From the NCBI GenBank assembly GCA_024347235.1, contig AP025283.1, positions 4,898,001 through 4,962,000 of the forward strand: 64,000 nt of DNA. The letters run 5' to 3'. Both the position numbers and the translations under genes were made by a program. The stretch's first letter is position 1, and each line of letters opens with the position of its first letter. Of this stretch, positions 60,804 to 64,000 are shown piece after piece. This stretch comes from Aliamphritea spongicola (GTDB taxonomy: Bacteria > Pseudomonadota > Gammaproteobacteria > Pseudomonadales > Balneatricaceae). The notes beneath the pieces were generated by a model. It was not told the DNA's origin. It made no database searches and was given only the letters and a program-made list of their open reading frames with translations.

Positions 60804-62180
60804 TTACATGTTCTTAGCTTTAGCAACCACTTCGTCAATAGAACCTACCATGTAGAACGCCTGTTCAGGCAGTTCATCATAGTCACCGTTCAGGATACCC
60901 TGGAAGCCGCTGATAGTATCTTTCAGAGAGACATACTTACCAGGTGCACCGGTGAATACTTCAGCTACGAAGAATGGCTGAGACAGGAAGCGCTGGATCT
61001 TACGTGCACGGCTTACAGTCTGCTTATCTTCTTCAGACAGCTCGTCCATACCCAGGATGGCGATGATGTCTTTCAGCTCTTTATAACGCTGCAGTACGCC
61101 CTGAACATTACGCGCTACGTCGTAGTGTTCCTGACCGATTACCAGCGGGTCCAGCTGACGGGAAGTAGAATCCAGTGGATCTACCGCAGGGTAGATACCC
61201 AGCTCGGCGATCTGACGGGACAGTACTACAGTCGCATCAAGGTGGGAGAAGGTTGTTGCCGGAGACGGGTCAGTCAAGTCATCCGCCGGTACGTATACCG
61301 CCTGGATAGATGTGATAGAACCGGTCTTCGTGGAGGTAATACGCTCCTGCAGTACACCCATCTCTTCCGCCAGTGTAGGCTGGTAACCTACTGCAGAAGG
61401 CATACGACCCAGCAGTGCAGATACTTCGGTACCTGCCAGGGTGTAACGGTAGATGTTGTCTACGAACAACAGTACGTCACGGCCTTCGTCACGGAATTTT
61501 TCAGCCATTGTCAGGCCAGTCAGCGCTACACGCAGACGGTTACCCGGTGGCTCATTCATCTGACCGTATACCAGAGATACTTTATCCAGTACGTTGGATT
61601 CTTTCATCTCGTAGTAGAAGTCGTTACCTTCACGGGTACGCTCACCAACACCTGCGAATACTGAGAAACCGGAGTGCTCAATCGCGATGTTACGGATCAG
61701 TTCCATCATGTTTACGGTTTTACCTACACCGGCACCACCGAACAGACCAACTTTACCACCCTTGGCGAACGGACAAACCAGGTCGATTACCTTAATACCG
61801 GTTTCCAGCAGCTCGTTAGACGCTGACTGATCGGCATAAGATGGTGCAGAACGGTGAATAGGCATACGCTCTTCTTCGCCGATTTCACCACACTCATCGA
61901 TTGGGTTACCCAATACATCCATGATACGGCCCAGAGTTGCTGTACCAACAGGTACAGAAACTGGCGCACCAGTGTTTGCTACTTCCAGACCACGGCTTAC
62001 ACCTTCGGTCTGACCCATAGCGATTGCACGTACAACACCGTCACCCAGCTGCTGCTGTACTTCCAGTGTCAGACCTTTGCTCTCAACGGTCAGTGCATCA
62101 TAGACCTTCGGTACGTTGTCACGTGGGAATTCCACGTCGACTACCGCGCCGATGATCTGAACAATACGTCCGCTACTCAT
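60804..62180 (-). CDS. atpD: ATP synthase F1 subunit beta
   Basis: Intact, 458 residues. Catalytic P-loop GLFGGAGVGKTVNMMELIRN, Walker B region VLLFVDNIYRYTLAGTEVSA, and the catalytic Glu in VFAGVGERTREGNDFYYEM. The C-terminal LGMDELSEEDKQTVSRARKI includes the DELSEED lever. It is normal in length and separated from atpC by 56 bp. Confidence 0.98.
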   Translation of the reverse strand: MSSGRIVQIIGAVVDVEFPRDNVPKVYDALTVESKGLTLEVQQQLGDGVVRAIAMGQTEGVSRGLEVANTGAPVSVPVGTATLGRIMDVLGNPIDECGEIGEEERMPIHRSAPSYADQSASNELLETGIKVIDLVCPFAKGGKVGLFGGAGVGKTVNMMELIRNIAIEHSGFSVFAGVGERTREGNDFYYEMKESNVLDKVSLVYGQMNEPPGNRLRVALTGLTMAEKFRDEGRDVLLFVDNIYRYTLAGTEVSALLGRMPSAVGYQPTLAEEMGVLQERITSTKTGSITSIQAVYVPADDLTDPSPATTFSHLDATVVLSRQIAELGIYPAVDPLDSTSRQLDPLVIGQEHYDVARNVQGVLQRYKELKDIIAILGMDELSEEDKQTVSRARKIQRFLSQPFFVAEVFTGAPGKYVSLKDTISGFQGILNGDYDELPEQAFYMVGSIDEVVAKAKNM

Positions 62181-62218
62181 GTTCGGATCCTCTTAACGTT
62201 TAAACCTGTTAACTAGCT

Positions 62219-63081
62219 TTATACAGCTGCAGCACCACTTACGATCTCAGAAATTTCCTGAGTAATCGCGGCCTGACGAGCTTTGTTGTATACCATCTGA
62301 AGCTCATCAATCAGGTTGCCGGCGTTGTCAGTTGCGTTCTTCATCGCCAGCATACGGGCTGCCTGTTCACAGGCATTGTTCTCAACCACCGCCTGGTACA
62401 CCAAAGATTCAATGTAACGAACCAGTAAGCCGTTCAACAGCTCTTTGCATCCGGTTCGTAGATGTAATCCCAGTGATGGTTAAGACGGTCATCATCATCT
62501 TCCGCTTTCAGCGGCAGAAGCTGCTCAACTTGTGGCTTCTGTGTCATGGTGTTAACGAATTCGTTAGATACCACGAACAGTTGGTCCAGCGCACCTTCGT
62601 CATAAGCATCCAGCATTACTTTAACCGCACCGATCAGATCAGCCATTTCAGGCGCGTCGCCCAGGCCACTTTTCGCTGCAGTTACATTGCCGCCGAATGA
62701 TTTGAAGAAGCTTATCGCCTTAGAGCCAACCGCACAGATGTCTACCTGGACATTCTGTTCGCTGAACTCTTTCATTTTGGCGATCGCTGCTTTAAACGCG
62801 TTAACGTTCAAGCCACCACAAAGGCCACGGTCGGTTGCCACAATAATGAAACCGACACGCTTCACTTCGCGCTGTTGCAGATACAGATGCTTGTATTCAG
62901 GGTTGGACTTCGCCAGGTGCTGAATTACGCCACGGATACTACGGGCGTAAGGACGGCTTTCCTGCATGCGGTCCTGAGCTTTACGCATTTTAGATGCAGC
63001 AACCATTTCCATGGCGCTGGTGATCTTACGCGTGCTCTGAATACTGCCTATCTGCGTCTTTATCTCTTTTCCGACTGCCAT
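62219..63081 (-). CDS. atpG: ATP synthase F1 subunit gamma (one frameshift)
   Basis: About 287 residues. The N-terminal rotor helix (GKEIKTQIGSIQSTRKITSA MEMVAASKM) and GFIIVATDRGLCGGLNVNAF are diagnostic. As read the protein stops at residue 214, removing the C-terminal rotor helix. One extra A (T run at 62444-62446) restores EPDAKELLNGLLVRYIESLV and the usual end. Loss of that helix would destroy ATP synthase, so this is the clearest evidence that frameshifts in this window are sequence errors. Confidence 0.95.
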
Positions 63082-63150
63082 AGTTCCACCTCTTAAACCT
63101 TACTTAGTAAAGGCCTGTACAAGTCGTGATACAGGCCTTCTCATCGAGTC

Positions 63151-64000
63151 TTACCAAGTTTGGGTAGATTTGAACTTGTCGATGCCAGCCTTGAACTGAG
63201 CTGCGATCTCGTCGTTGTAATCGCCGCTGTCGTTGATCTTAGCCATCATGTCAGCGTATTCGCTGTTGAAGTAAGAGATCAGTGCAGCTTCGAAGTCGAG
63301 GATCTTGTTCAGCTCAACGTCGTTCAGGAAGCCTTCGTTGGCAGCGAACAGACTCAGACCCATGTCAGCTACGGACATTGGAGAGTACTGCTTCTGCTTC
63401 ATCAGCTCGGTTACACGCTGACCATGCTCTAACTGAGCACGGGTTGCTTCGTCCAGGTCAGATGCGAACTGTGCGAATGCTGCCAGTTCACGGTACTGAG
63501 CCAGTGCCAAACGTACACCACCACCCAGCTTCTTAACGATCTTAGTCTGAGCAGCACCACCTACACGGGATACAGACAGACCGGCGTTAATCGCAGGACG
63601 GATACCGGAGTTGTACAGATCGGTCTCAAGGAAGATCTGACCATCGGTAATGGAGATTACGTTGGTTGGTACGAATGCAGATACGTCACCACCCTGAGTT
63701 TCAATGATTGGCAGTGCAGTCAGGGAACCGGTCTGGCCCTTAACTTCGCCGTCAGTGAACTTCTCAACGTAGTCAGCGTTAACGCGCGCAGCACGTTCCA
63801 GCAGACGAGAGTGAAGGTAGAATACGTCACCCGGGTATGCTTCACGGCCCGGCGGACGGCGCAGCAACAGGGAGATCTGACGGTAGGCCCATGCCTGCTT
63901 GGTCAGATCATCGTATACGATCAGAGCGTCTTCACCGCGGTCACGGTAGTATTCGCCCATTGCACAACCAGCATATGGTGCCAGGAACTGCATCGCTGCA
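63151..64000 (-). CDS. atpA: ATP synthase F1 subunit alpha (N-terminus outside window)
   Basis: The C-terminal part of AtpA, open to the window edge. It reads QFLAPYAGCAMGEYYRDRGE (Walker B region DALIVYDDLTKQAWAYRQIS), then LLRRPPGREAYPGDVFYLHS, SITDGQIFLETDLYNSGIRP and AINAGLSVSRVGGAAQ. The nucleotide-binding P-loop lies beyond the edge. No frameshift in the visible part. Confidence 0.97.
   Translation of the reverse strand, partial: AAMQFLAPYAGCAMGEYYRDRGEDALIVYDDLTKQAWAYRQISLLLRRPPGREAYPGDVFYLHSRLLERAARVNADYVEKFTDGEVKGQTGSLTALPIIETQGGDVSAFVPTNVISITDGQIFLETDLYNSGIRPAINAGLSVSRVGGAAQTKIVKKLGGGVRLALAQYRELAAFAQFASDLDEATRAQLEHGQRVTELMKQKQYSPMSVADMGLSLFAANEGFLNDVELNKILDFEAALISYFNSEYADMMAKINDSGDYNDEIAAQFKAGIDKFKSTQTW

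Noticed and set aside
1..64000. Wholesale pseudogenisation of the region
   Set aside because: Repairs are single bases in runs, catalytic motifs are intact, and the essential atpG is among the broken genes. Sequence error explains this better than decay.

Overview
The window looks like chromosomal DNA of a marine gammaproteobacterium, most probably an Oceanospirillaceae-type heterotroph. I infer this from the gammaproteobacterial ATP synthase and GlmU/GlmS proteins, a betaine and methylamine catabolic gene set, a FadL plus beta-oxidation operon, and a Fur-controlled TonB receptor. No species is named, because that needs a database search. I see no rRNA, tRNA, CRISPR array, transposase or integrase.

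Reading quality dominates the interpretation. About 41 of 55 protein genes are broken by one or more single-base frameshifts, roughly 74 in 64 kb. Nearly all sit in or next to a short homopolymer and are repaired by adding one base. The essential atpG is among them, so I read most of these as sequencing or assembly errors and give each gene its full repaired span.

Layout. 0-5 kb: YcaD-like MFS transporter, DUF6482 protein, Crp/Fnr regulator, HdeA-like periplasmic protein, a permease and a MarC protein. 5-8.3 kb: glmU-glmS. 8.4-12 kb: a TrmB-like regulator, then a bufferin-type RiPP operon: a cysteine-rich precursor with a lipobox and a tandemly duplicated core, a DUF692/MNIO enzyme and its DUF2063 partner, with a structured element between precursor and enzyme genes. 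12-16.5 kb: nitrilase-family amidohydrolase and a YehZYXW/OpuC-type osmoprotectant ABC transporter. 16.8-20.6 kb: LysR regulator and a polar amino acid ABC transporter.

21-33 kb is a catabolic block. A LysR gene diverges from a 2OG-dependent beta-hydroxylase, threonine-aldolase and aldehyde dehydrogenase trio. Next come a GlxA/CdhR-type AraC regulator, a non-pyrrolysine MttB-family methyltransferase, a DgcA-like flavoprotein, an MmgE/PrpD protein and another LysR. 33-38 kb: GNAT, YiiX-like hydrolase, Fur-box TonB receptor and DMT exporter. 38.1-39.4 kb: a low-GC lipoprotein gene between two 237-bp inverted repeats whose internal 10-bp stems differ in sequence but stay perfectly paired. 39.5-46.2 kb: a soxBDAG operon plus a fifth FAD oxidase gene. 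46.5-48.7 kb: glutaminase and an RhlE-type helicase. 48.9-57.7 kb: fadL, then fadD-merR-fadA-fadN-fadE. 57.8-60.1 kb: VF530 protein, arsM and a membrane protein. 60.3-64 kb: atpC, atpD, atpG and the start of atpA.

Taken together, the catabolic genes would import quaternary amines and amino acids, strip methyl groups and release glycine and C1 units. The atp operon and glmU-glmS, neighbours in many gammaproteobacteria, lie here on the same strand but about 52 kb apart, with this accessory block between them.
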